Positions 8,882-21,289 of a stretch of 64,000 nucleotides of DNA are shown here, piece by piece. Positions within the stretch are counted from its first letter, which is position 1. Each line of letters starts with the position of its first letter. Origin of the DNA: JASHUC01 sp035523875 (GTDB lineage Bacteria; Pseudomonadota; Gammaproteobacteria; Steroidobacterales; Steroidobacteraceae); assembly GCA_035523875.1 (NCBI GenBank), contig DATKPY010000050.1, positions 1 through 64,000 of the forward strand, read 5' to 3'. The position numbers were made by a program, and so were the translations under genes. The notes under the pieces were generated by a model that made no database searches, had not been told where the DNA came from, and saw nothing but the letters and a program-made list of their open reading frames with translations.

Positions 8882-10216
8882 CTAGGCTGCCGCGCCCCGA
8901 ACCACCGTCGCGAGCTCATCGGCGTAGGCCTTGGTGGCGCGCACGTCGCGCCCCTCGACCATCACTCGGATCACGGGCTCGGTCCCCGAGGCGCGCAGCA
9001 CCACGCGGCCCTCGCCCGCGAGCTGCGCCTCGATGCGCCGCACCGCTTCCTCGACGCGCGGCACGCTGTTCGGATCGAAGCGCTGCGCCACCTTGACGTT
9101 GAGCAGCACCTGCGGAAATTTGACCATCCCGGCCGCGAGCTCGGCGAGCGTGCACCCCGTCTGTCTCATCACGGCCAGCACCTGCAGCGCGCTCACCAGC
9201 GCATCCCCGGTCGTGGTCCGATCGAGCAGCACGATGTGGCCGGAGGTCTCCCCGCCCAGGATGCTCCCCAACTCGCGCATCAGGCCGAGGACGTAGCGAT
9301 CACCGACCGCGGCCCGCCGGAACTCGATGCCTTCCGCGCGCAGCGCGAGCTCCAGGCCGAAATTGCTCATGACCGTGCCCACGACCGGTCCGCGCAGCGC
9401 GCCGCTGCGCTCGAGCGCGCGCGCGATGATGTAGAGGATCTGGTCGCCGTCGACCACTCGCCCCAGGTGATCGACCATGACCAGCCGGTCGCCATCGCCG
9501 TCGACCGCGATGCCGACTTGGGCGCGCACGCCCGGTACGGTGAGCTGCAGCAGATCCGGAGCCGTCGAGCCGCAACCGTCGTTGATGTTACGGCCGTTCG
9601 GCGAGCAGCCGATCGGGACGATCTCCGCGCCGAGATCGGTGAGCACGCGCGGGCCCACCTTGTAGCAGGCGCCGTTGCCGCAGTCGACGACGACCTTGAG
9701 CCCGGCCAAGTCGACGCCCGGCGGGAGCGTCGAGGCGCAGAACGCCTGGTAATCGACGCGCGATTTGTCGACGCGCGTGGCACGCCCGAGGCTGCGCGAG
9801 TCGCGCGTGATCGCTCCGCGCTCGAGCTCCGCCTCGATCTGCTCCTCGAGCTCATCCGAGAGCTTCGCTCCGCTTGCGTCGAAGAACTTGATGCCGTTGT
9901 CGTCGTAGAGATTGTGCGAGGCGCTGATGACCACGCCGCAGTTGCACTCGAAGCGGCGCGTGAGGTAGGCGATGCCGGGAGTCGGCAGCGGGCCGATCAG
10001 CATCACATCGACGCCCGCGGCGACGAAGCCGGCCTCCAGTGCGGATTCGAACATGTAGCCGGAGAGCCGGGTGTCCTTGCCGATCAACACTCGCCCGCCG
10101 TGCGGGGCGAGCACACGCGCCGCCGCGCTCGCGAGCTGCAGAGCGAAATCGACCGTCATCGGGTGCTCGCCTACCCGCCCGCGCACCCCGTCGGTGCCAA
10201 AGAACCTCCGCGCCAC
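8882..10216 (-). CDS. glmM: Phosphoglucosamine mutase
   Basis: Converts glucosamine 6-phosphate to glucosamine 1-phosphate on the way to UDP-GlcNAc for peptidoglycan and LPS. 444 residues from a GTG at 10216 preceded by GGGAGGG within the folP end and starting 4 nt after its stop; the protein begins MARRFFGTDGVRG, the exact family start. The phosphoserine loop ISASHN has Ser100; DGDGDR is the metal-binding loop; the C-terminal LRASGTEP is the phosphate-binding motif. The folP-glmM pair is a standard gammaproteobacterial operon. Confidence 0.97.
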   Translation of the reverse strand: MARRFFGTDGVRGRVGEHPMTVDFALQLASAAARVLAPHGGRVLIGKDTRLSGYMFESALEAGFVAAGVDVMLIGPLPTPGIAYLTRRFECNCGVVISASHNLYDDNGIKFFDASGAKLSDELEEQIEAELERGAITRDSRSLGRATRVDKSRVDYQAFCASTLPPGVDLAGLKVVVDCGNGACYKVGPRVLTDLGAEIVPIGCSPNGRNINDGCGSTAPDLLQLTVPGVRAQVGIAVDGDGDRLVMVDHLGRVVDGDQILYIIARALERSGALRGPVVGTVMSNFGLELALRAEGIEFRRAAVGDRYVLGLMRELGSILGGETSGHIVLLDRTTTGDALVSALQVLAVMRQTGCTLAELAAGMVKFPQVLLNVKVAQRFDPNSVPRVEEAVRRIEAQLAGEGRVVLRASGTEPVIRVMVEGRDVRATKAYADELATVVRGAAA

Positions 10217-10220
10217 GCGC

Positions 10221-11078
10221 CTACCCTCCCCGATGGGGCGCCTGCCCCTGCCGTACGGCCGCTGCGACCCTGATCGCATCGAGAGTCGCAGCCACGTCGT
10301 GCGCGCGCACGATGTGCGCACCCAGAAAGACGGCGAGCGTCGCGAGCGCGAGACTCCCGGGAAGACGCTCCCCGGGCGCACGGCCGGTGAGCGCGCCCAC
10401 CGAGGACTTGCGCGAGAAGCCGACCAAGAGCGGCAGCCCGGTGCCGGCGAGGCGCGGCAGGCCTCGCAGGAGCTCAAGATTGTGCGCGAGCGTCTTGCCG
10501 AATCCGAATCCGGGGTCGATCGCAATGCGTTCCGTCGGGATGCCGGCGGCGCGCGCGGCGGCCACGCGCTCGCCCAGGAACCCTTGCACCTCCCCGACCA
10601 CGTCCCCGTAGCTCGGGCTCTGCTGCATGCCCGCCGGCTCTCCGCGCATGTGCATGAGGCACACCGCGCAGCCGCTTGCGGCCACCGCCTCGAGCGCGCC
10701 CGGGACGAGGAGCGCGCGCACGTCGTTGATGAGGCCTGCTCCGGCGGCTACCGCCGCGCGAATGATCTCGGGCTTGCTGGTGTCGACCGAGATCACGACG
10801 CGCGCGTCGCCCGCGAGTCGCTCAACGACCGGAATGACCCGATCGAGCTCCTCGGCGACGCTCACGGGATCCGCGCCCGGACGAGTCGACTCGCCGCCCA
10901 CGTCGATGAGGGCCGCGCCCGCCTCGACCATCCCTTGCGCGTGCTCCACGGCGCGCTCCGGATCGACGAACCGACCCCCGTCGAAGAAAGAGTCGGGCGT
11001 CACGTTGAGCACCCCCATCACCAGGGGCGCGGAGAGGTCGAGCGTCGTGCCCGCGCAGCGCAGCGATGCGCCGGCCAT
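10221..11078 (-). CDS. folP: Dihydropteroate synthase
   Basis: Condenses p-aminobenzoate with hydroxymethyl-dihydropterin pyrophosphate in folate synthesis; the sulfonamide target. 285 residues. MGVLNVTPDSFFDGG and DVGGESTRPGA are the two DHPS signatures, and IDPGFGFGKT plus LLVGFSRKS complete the pterin and pABA pocket. It lies directly after ftsH (5 nt) and before glmM (4 nt), so the three are likely one transcript. Confidence 0.97.
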   Translation of the reverse strand: MAGASLRCAGTTLDLSAPLVMGVLNVTPDSFFDGGRFVDPERAVEHAQGMVEAGAALIDVGGESTRPGADPVSVAEELDRVIPVVERLAGDARVVISVDTSKPEIIRAAVAAGAGLINDVRALLVPGALEAVAASGCAVCLMHMRGEPAGMQQSPSYGDVVGEVQGFLGERVAAARAAGIPTERIAIDPGFGFGKTLAHNLELLRGLPRLAGTGLPLLVGFSRKSSVGALTGRAPGERLPGSLALATLAVFLGAHIVRAHDVAATLDAIRVAAAVRQGQAPHRGG

Positions 11079-11083
11079 GGAGA

Positions 11084-13006
<1,923 letters not shown>

Positions 13007-13118
13007 TGACGGGACCTCTATCGCGCCGCGACCGGCCGGGGGACCTCCAGACGGCAACGCGACCCTGAACCTAGCGTGAAATCTGCTGCAGTGCCCGCAG
13101 CCGACTCGCCTCTGGAAG

Positions 13119-13730
13119 CTACACTAACATCAAGTCCTTAGCCAGCAAGTAGAGCTCCGGACTGCGCGCGCGGGACGCCTGCGGCTTGAGCAGCCTCACC
13201 TTGGCAAACCGCTTGCGCGCCACCCCTACGAGCTCCTGGAAGCCCGCGCCCTGAAACACCTTAATCAGGGCACTGCCGTGCGGCTTCAAGATGCGCTCGG
13301 CCAGATCGAGGGCGAGCTCGGCAAGCTCCGCGGAGCGAGGCTGATCGATCGAGTCGACTCCGCTCAAGTTGGGGGCCATGTCCGAGAGCACCAGGTCGGT
13401 GCCGCGCTCCGGGAGCACCGCGAGCAGCCGGTCGAGCACGTCCTGCTCGCGAAAGTCGCCCTGCAGGAACTCGACCCCCGCGAGCGGCTCGAGGGGCAGC
13501 AGGTCGAGCGCCACGATGCGTCCGCGCCCACCCACCCGCCGACGCGCGTACTGGCTCCAAGCGCCGGGCGCCGCTCCCAGGTCGACGCAAATCTGTCCCG
13601 GCCGCAAGAGCCTCTCGCGCCGATCGATCTCCTCGAGCTTGAAGACGGCCCGCGAGCGCCACCCGCCCGATTTTGCGCGCTGCACAAACGGGTCCTTGAA
13701 ATGCTCGCGCAGCCACTGCTCGCTCTTCAA
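13119..13730 (-). CDS. rlmE: 23S rRNA 2'-O-methyltransferase E (FtsJ/RrmJ)
   Basis: Methylates the 2'-O of U2552 in the 50S A-site (family knowledge). 203 residues. The SAM loop is VDLGAAPGAWSQYA and the K-D-K-E tetrad is complete at Lys31, Asp117, Lys157 and Glu192, each close to seven residues lower than in E. coli, consistent with a shorter N-terminus. It lies upstream of ftsH and is divergent from yhbY with only 14 nt between the start codons. Confidence 0.97.
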   Translation of the reverse strand: MKSEQWLREHFKDPFVQRAKSGGWRSRAVFKLEEIDRRERLLRPGQICVDLGAAPGAWSQYARRRVGGRGRIVALDLLPLEPLAGVEFLQGDFREQDVLDRLLAVLPERGTDLVLSDMAPNLSGVDSIDQPRSAELAELALDLAERILKPHGSALIKVFQGAGFQELVGVARKRFAKVRLLKPQASRARSPELYLLAKDLMLV

Positions 13731-13744
13731 TAGAATCGGCTCCC

Positions 13745-14044
13745 ATGGAGCTCACCGACCGGCAGCGGCGCTATCTGAGAGGTCGCGCTCACCCGCTCAA
13801 GCCGGTCATCCAGATCGGCTCGGCCGGGCTCACCGAGGCGCTCGCCCGCGAGACCGAGCGTGCGCTCGAGGATCACGAGCTCATCAAGGTGCGCGCGAGT
13901 GGCCGCGAGCGCACCACCCGCGATGCGGTGTTCGAGGAGCTCGCCCGGCGCACCGGCAGTGCGCTCGTGCAGCGGATCGGCCACGTGGGCGTGCTCTACC
14001 GGCCGCATCGCGAGCTTCCGAAAATCCTCATCCCGGATGCCTGA
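13745..14044 (+). CDS. yhbY: Ribosome assembly RNA-binding protein YhbY (CRM domain)
   Basis: 99-residue single CRM-domain protein associated with the pre-50S subunit in E. coli. The signature is LRGRAHPLKPVIQIGSAGLT at the start and the loop IGHVGVLYR near the end. It reads away from rlmE, with which it is functionally linked through 50S maturation, and converges on greA with 8 nt between stop codons. Confidence 0.95.
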   Translation: MELTDRQRRYLRGRAHPLKPVIQIGSAGLTEALARETERALEDHELIKVRASGRERTTRDAVFEELARRTGSALVQRIGHVGVLYRPHRELPKILIPDA

Positions 14045-14052
14045 CCGCGTGC

Positions 14053-14525
14053 TCATCCGTACCGTACGGAGAGGATCTCGTACGAGCGGGTCCCGCCCGG
14101 GCTCGCCACCTCCACCACATCACCTTCGCTCTTGCCGACGAGCGCGCGCGCCATCGGCGAGGTGATCGAGATGCGTCCGGCGCGAATGTCGGCCTCGTCC
14201 TCGCCGGCGATCTGATAGACCACGCGCACGCCCCCGTCCTGCTCTTCGAGCTCCACGACCACGCCGAAGACCACCCGGCCGGTGTTCGGAAGCGTGCTCG
14301 GATCGATGATCTCGGCGTTCGCGAGCTTCGTCTCGATCTCCTTGATGCGCCCCTCGATGAAGCCCTGCTGCTCGCGCGCGGCGTGGTACTCGGCATTCTC
14401 GGAGAGATCGCCGTGGCCGCGGGCCTCGGCGATCGCCTTGATGATGTTCGGGCGCGCCTCGCTCTTCAAGCGCTTGAGCTCCGCGCGCAACGCCTCTGCG
14501 CCGCGCAGCGTCATCGGGGTACGTT

Positions 14526-14529
<4 letters not shown>
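14053..14529 (-). CDS. greA: Transcription elongation factor GreA
   Basis: Stimulates RNA polymerase to cleave backtracked transcripts. 158 residues. The N-terminal coiled coil carries the acidic tip GDLSENAEYHAA at about residues 40-51, containing the Asp/Glu pair used in the polymerase active site; the C-terminal FKBP-like domain ends at SYEILSV. Its ATG overlaps the carB stop (ATGA), the common carAB-greA arrangement, so it is translationally coupled to carB. Confidence 0.97.
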
Positions 14530-17753
<3,224 letters not shown>

Positions 17754-17825
17754 GTGTCAGCTCTGCTCGGTGGGCCGCGCCCCGCTGCGCGACGCGCGCT
17801 CAGAGGGAGCGGGCAGCGCGTGCTC

Positions 17826-19019
17826 TCAACGTTCGGCCGTCTGGCGCCGCGCGCTCGCCTCGACCAGTCGCAGCTGACTCTGTAGACGCCGCAGCATCAG
17901 GTGATTGAAGCGCTCGAACAGCGGCCGCATGTCGTGCGGGCCGGGACTCGCCTCGGGATGGCCCTGGAAGCCGAAGGCGGGACGATCCTTGAACGCGAGA
18001 CCCTGGAGGGAGCCGTCGAAGAGCGACCGATGCGTCGGCTTCACCTCCGGGGGGAGGGTCGCCTCGTCCACCGCGAAGCCGTGATTCTGGCTCGTGATGA
18101 GCACGCGCCCGCTCTCGAGGTCCTGCACCGGGTGATTCGCGCCGTGATGTCCGAACTTCATCTTGATCGTGCGCGCACCGCACGCGAGACCGAGAATCTG
18201 GTGACCGAGGCAGATGCCGAAGACGGGAATGTCGGTCTGCAGAAACTCCCGCGCCGCCTCGATCGCGTAGTCGCACGGTTCGGGATCCCCGGGTCCGTTC
18301 GAGAGGAACACGCCATCGGGACCGAGCTGCAGGGCCTCGCGCGCGCTCATCTGCGCCGGCACCACCGTCACCCGGCAGCCGTGATCGCAGAGCATGCGCA
18401 GGATGTTGCGCTTGATGCCGAAGTCGTAGGCGACGACGTGCAGGCGCTGATGCGAGCGAATGAGCGGACGCTGCGCATCGTGCCACAGACTGCCCTCGTT
18501 CCACTGATACGGCCGCTTCACCGCGACGACCTTCGCGAGATCCATGCCCTTGAGGCCTGGGAACATACGCGCCGCCTTGATCGCCGCGGCCTCCTCGGCA
18601 CGCTCGCCGGTCATGATGCATCCGGCCTGCGCGCCCTTCTCGCGCAGCACGCGCGTGAGCTTGCGTGTGTCGATGCCGGCGATGGCGACGAGTCTCCCGC
18701 GCTCGAGAAACTCGGCGAGCGTCTCGGTGCGCCGCCAGTTGCTCGCGATCACCGGCAGGTCGCGGATGACGAGGCCTGCCGCGTAGATCTGGCCGGACTC
18801 GAGGTCCTCCGGCGTGCAGCCGGTGTTGCCGATGTGCGGATAGGTAAGAGTGACGATCTGCCGCGCGTAGGAGGGGTCGGTGAGGATCTCCTGATAGCCC
18901 GTGAGCGCGGTATTGAAAACGACTTCGCCGGTGGTATTGCCCTTCGCTCCGATTGACTGGCCGCGGAAGATCGTCCCATCCGCCAGCGCCAGCACCGCGG
19001 GTCCGCTCACTCCTGCCAT
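17826..19019 (-). CDS. carA: Carbamoyl-phosphate synthase small subunit (glutaminase)
   Basis: Hydrolyses glutamine and channels ammonia to CarB. 397 residues. The N-terminal domain is typical (GEVVFNTALTGYQEILTDPSY is present in two consecutive parts), and the class I glutamine amidotransferase triad is intact: Cys270 in GICLGHQ, His354 and Glu356 in FQGHPEA. A predicted sigma-70 promoter at 19147-19175 and a 20-bp hairpin at 19073-19118 lie in its roughly 120-nt leader, pointing to leader-based control. Confidence 0.97.
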   Translation of the reverse strand: MAGVSGPAVLALADGTIFRGQSIGAKGNTTGEVVFNTALTGYQEILTDPSYARQIVTLTYPHIGNTGCTPEDLESGQIYAAGLVIRDLPVIASNWRRTETLAEFLERGRLVAIAGIDTRKLTRVLREKGAQAGCIMTGERAEEAAAIKAARMFPGLKGMDLAKVVAVKRPYQWNEGSLWHDAQRPLIRSHQRLHVVAYDFGIKRNILRMLCDHGCRVTVVPAQMSAREALQLGPDGVFLSNGPGDPEPCDYAIEAAREFLQTDIPVFGICLGHQILGLACGARTIKMKFGHHGANHPVQDLESGRVLITSQNHGFAVDEATLPPEVKPTHRSLFDGSLQGLAFKDRPAFGFQGHPEASPGPHDMRPLFERFNHLMLRRLQSQLRLVEASARRQTAER

Positions 19020-19072
19020 TCCCCTTCGAGCTCACCGTGCGAGCGCACGTCGCTCTGTGCCTACCGCAGATG

Positions 19073-19118
19073 TACAAAGCGGGAGGTGTTCGGCAGCCGA
19101 ACATCCTCCCGCCTTGTA
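19073..19118 (-). promoter_or_regulatory. Strong hairpin in the carAB leader
   Basis: Inverted repeat of about 20 bp with one mismatch, one bulged base and a 3-nt loop; arms 19073-19093 and 19097-19118. It lies about 20 nt into the predicted carAB mRNA and ends 54 nt before the carA start. No U-run of note follows the stem, so a simple terminator for dapB is less likely than an attenuator or mRNA-structure element; a leaky dapB terminator remains possible. Confidence 0.55.
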
Positions 19119-19146
19119 TGGACTAACCCTTGCGGATTACGCCGAA

Positions 19147-19175
19147 ATTCTACGGGGCAAACTGCGACGTGTCCA
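19147..19175 (-). promoter_or_regulatory. Predicted sigma-70 promoter of carAB
   Basis: On the minus strand, -35 TGGACA (19175-19170) and -10 TAGAAT (19152-19147) are each five of six to consensus with a 17-nt spacer. Initiation would fall near 19140, giving a leader of about 120 nt ahead of carA. Confidence 0.6.
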
Positions 19176-19225
19176 TGACGCGCGGAGAGCGCAACCGGGG
19201 CTCGCTCCGGCCCAAGCATGCCAAG

Positions 19226-20032
19226 CTACTGTTTTAGAAGGAGATCCCGCATCGCGTAGCGCCCGGGAGGCTGCCGCGCGAGCCATACGATGGCATCGAG
19301 CGCACCGCGCGCGAAGATGGCGCGGTCGGTCGCCCGGTGCGCGAGGATCAGCTGCTCGCCGATGCCGGCGAAGACGACCGAGTGCTCGCCCACCACATCG
19401 CCCCCGCGCAGCGCCGCGAAGCCGATCTCGCCCTCGCGCCGCGGCCCCGAGCCGGCGCGGCCGCGCACGCCGACTTGCTCGAGTTCGAGGCCGCGGCCCT
19501 CCGCGATCGCCTGTCCGAGCGCGAGCGCGGTGCCGGAGGGCGCATCCTTCTTGCCGCGATGATGCGATTCGATGATCTCCGCGTCGAACGCAAGCGGCAG
19601 CACCCGCGCAGCCTCACGCGCGAGCTCGAGGAGCAGCGTCACTGCGAGGCTCGTATTGGGCGCGATGAGGAGCGGTATGTGGCGGGCCACCCGCTCGAGC
19701 TCGTGACGCACATCGGCAGTGAGGCCGGAGGTGCCGATGAGCAGCGGCTTGCCGGCTGCGCAGCACGCCGCGAGATTCGCTGCCGTCGCCGTGGGCTCGG
19801 AGAAGTCGAGCACTGCATCGCATTCGGCGAGCGCGTTCGTCAGATCCTCTCGCACGATGAGGCCGAGCGGACCGACACCGGCGATCGTGCCGGCGTCCAC
19901 GCCCACATAGGGGCTGCCGGCTCGAGCGAGGCCGGCGCTGATCGCGAGGTCGCTCCGTTCGCCCGCGACGCGCACCAGCGCCTGACCCATGCGCCCGGCG
20001 ATGCCGATCACCAGCACGCGCAGCGCGCTCAC
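19226..20032 (-). CDS. dapB: 4-hydroxy-tetrahydrodipicolinate reductase
   Basis: NAD(P)H-dependent step of the diaminopimelate/lysine pathway. 268 residues from a GTG at 20032 that overlaps the dnaJ stop (GTGA). The Rossmann loop is GIAGRMGQAL (E. coli GAGGRMG), the catalytic/substrate motif is ESHHRGKKDAPSGTAL, and the C-terminal HRATDRAIFARGA is typical. The dnaJ-dapB-carA order is shared with Xanthomonas-type genomes. Confidence 0.97.
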   Translation of the reverse strand: MSALRVLVIGIAGRMGQALVRVAGERSDLAISAGLARAGSPYVGVDAGTIAGVGPLGLIVREDLTNALAECDAVLDFSEPTATAANLAACCAAGKPLLIGTSGLTADVRHELERVARHIPLLIAPNTSLAVTLLLELAREAARVLPLAFDAEIIESHHRGKKDAPSGTALALGQAIAEGRGLELEQVGVRGRAGSGPRREGEIGFAALRGGDVVGEHSVVFAGIGEQLILAHRATDRAIFARGALDAIVWLARQPPGRYAMRDLLLKQ

Positions 20033-21174
20033 GTGCCGCCGCTCGAGAAGAACCGTTTCACGCCTTCGAGAAAGCCCTTCTGGCGCGGCGCGTGACGATG
20101 CGCCGTGCCTTCCCCGTGCAGCGATTCCTCCAGCCGCTTGATGAGCTCGCGCTGCTCGCTCGAGAGGTTCACGGGCGTCTCCACGACGACCCGGCAGAAA
20201 AGGTCGCCGCGCGGTCCGCCGCGCACGGGCTTCACACCCTTGTCGCGCAGCCGGAAGACGCGCCCGGACTGGGTCTCGGCGGGGATGCGAATGGTGACCT
20301 CGCCGTCGAGCGTCGGCACCGCGAGCGTACCGCCGAGCGCGGCGGCGCCGAAGCTGATCGGCACTTCGCAGCTCAAGTGCTCGCCGTCGCGCTCGAAGAT
20401 CGCGTGCTCGCGCACGTGGATCTCGACGTAGAGGTCACCGGGAGGCCCGCCGTTGCGCCCCGCCTCGCCCTCCCCGGCAAGCCGGATGCGATCTCCCGTA
20501 TCGACCCCCGGGGGGACCTTGACCGAGAGTGTCTTCGAGCGCCGTACGCGGCCCTGCCCGAGACAGGTATCGCAGGGGTTGCGCACCAGGGTGCCGCTGC
20601 CGCGACAGCGCGGACAGGTCTGCTGGAGCTGAAAGAAGCCTTGCGCCACCCGCACCTGGCCGGTCCCGCCGCACGTATCGCAGGTGACCGGAGAGCTGCC
20701 CTTTGCGGCGCCGCTCCCGTGGCAGGTCTCGCACTCCTCGAGCTTCGCGAGCTCGATCTCCGCCGTGTGCCCGAAGACGGCTTTGTCGAGCTCCAGCTCG
20801 AGTTCGTAGCGCAGATCCGCGCCCCGAAAGACCTGAGTGCGACCGCCCCGGCGCCCACCGCCAAAGATGTCGCCGAACACGTCGCCGAAGATGTCGCTGA
20901 AAGCATCGCCGGCGCTGAAGCCGCCACGCCCGCCGCCGCGCGCCGCAGCCTCGAGGCCCGCATGGCCGAACTGGTCGTACGCCGCACGCTTCTGCGGGTC
21001 GGTGAGCACCTCGCAGGCTTCCTTCGCCTCCTTGAAGCGCTCCTCGGCGTCCTTGTCATTGGGGTTGCGATCCGGGTGGTATTTCATCGCCAGTCGGCGA
21101 TAGGACTTCTTGATCTCCACCTCGGACGCGGTCTTCGGAAGCTCGAGGACTTTGTAATAGTCGCGCTTTGACAT
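20029..21174 (-). CDS. dnaJ: Chaperone protein DnaJ
   Basis: Hsp40 co-chaperone that loads substrates on DnaK and stimulates its ATPase. 381 residues. J-domain with His33-Pro34-Asp35, a Gly/Phe-rich linker (about 75-110), four CxxCxGxG-type zinc repeats (CETCHGSG, CDTCGGTG, CPRCRGSG, CDTCLGQG) at about 145-210, then the substrate-binding C-terminal domain. It lies 115 nt downstream of dnaK, with a very large hairpin in between, and overlaps dapB. Confidence 0.98.
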   Translation of the reverse strand: MSKRDYYKVLELPKTASEVEIKKSYRRLAMKYHPDRNPNDKDAEERFKEAKEACEVLTDPQKRAAYDQFGHAGLEAAARGGGRGGFSAGDAFSDIFGDVFGDIFGGGRRGGRTQVFRGADLRYELELELDKAVFGHTAEIELAKLEECETCHGSGAAKGSSPVTCDTCGGTGQVRVAQGFFQLQQTCPRCRGSGTLVRNPCDTCLGQGRVRRSKTLSVKVPPGVDTGDRIRLAGEGEAGRNGGPPGDLYVEIHVREHAIFERDGEHLSCEVPISFGAAALGGTLAVPTLDGEVTIRIPAETQSGRVFRLRDKGVKPVRGGPRGDLFCRVVVETPVNLSSEQRELIKRLEESLHGEGTAHRHAPRQKGFLEGVKRFFSSGGT

Positions 21175-21199
21175 GCCGGCTCGGATAACACACTAACAG

Positions 21200-21280
21200 C
21201 CGAGCGCCGCGCGCGGCAGCGGGTCACGGTGTGAATCGGTCGATCCGTACCGTGACCCGCTGCCGCGCGCGGCGGCTCGG
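21200..21280 (-). promoter_or_regulatory. Very long hairpin between dnaK and dnaJ
   Basis: Perfect 25-bp inverted repeat (21206-21230 with 21249-21273) around an 18-nt loop, extended by six further pairs (21200-21205 with 21275-21280) past one bulged base. It fills most of the 115-nt dnaK-dnaJ gap. No U-tract follows on the dnaK-sense strand. It may work as a partial terminator, processing site or 3' stabiliser of dnaK mRNA, setting a DnaK:DnaJ ratio. Confidence 0.75.
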
Positions 21281-21289
21281 ACAGCGACT

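Noticed and set aside
17800..19104. Possible leader peptide or gene starting at the ATG at 19104 before carA
   Set aside because: The frame does not stop but runs for 434 codons out of frame over carA, and its GGAGG is directly adjacent to the ATG with no spacing.
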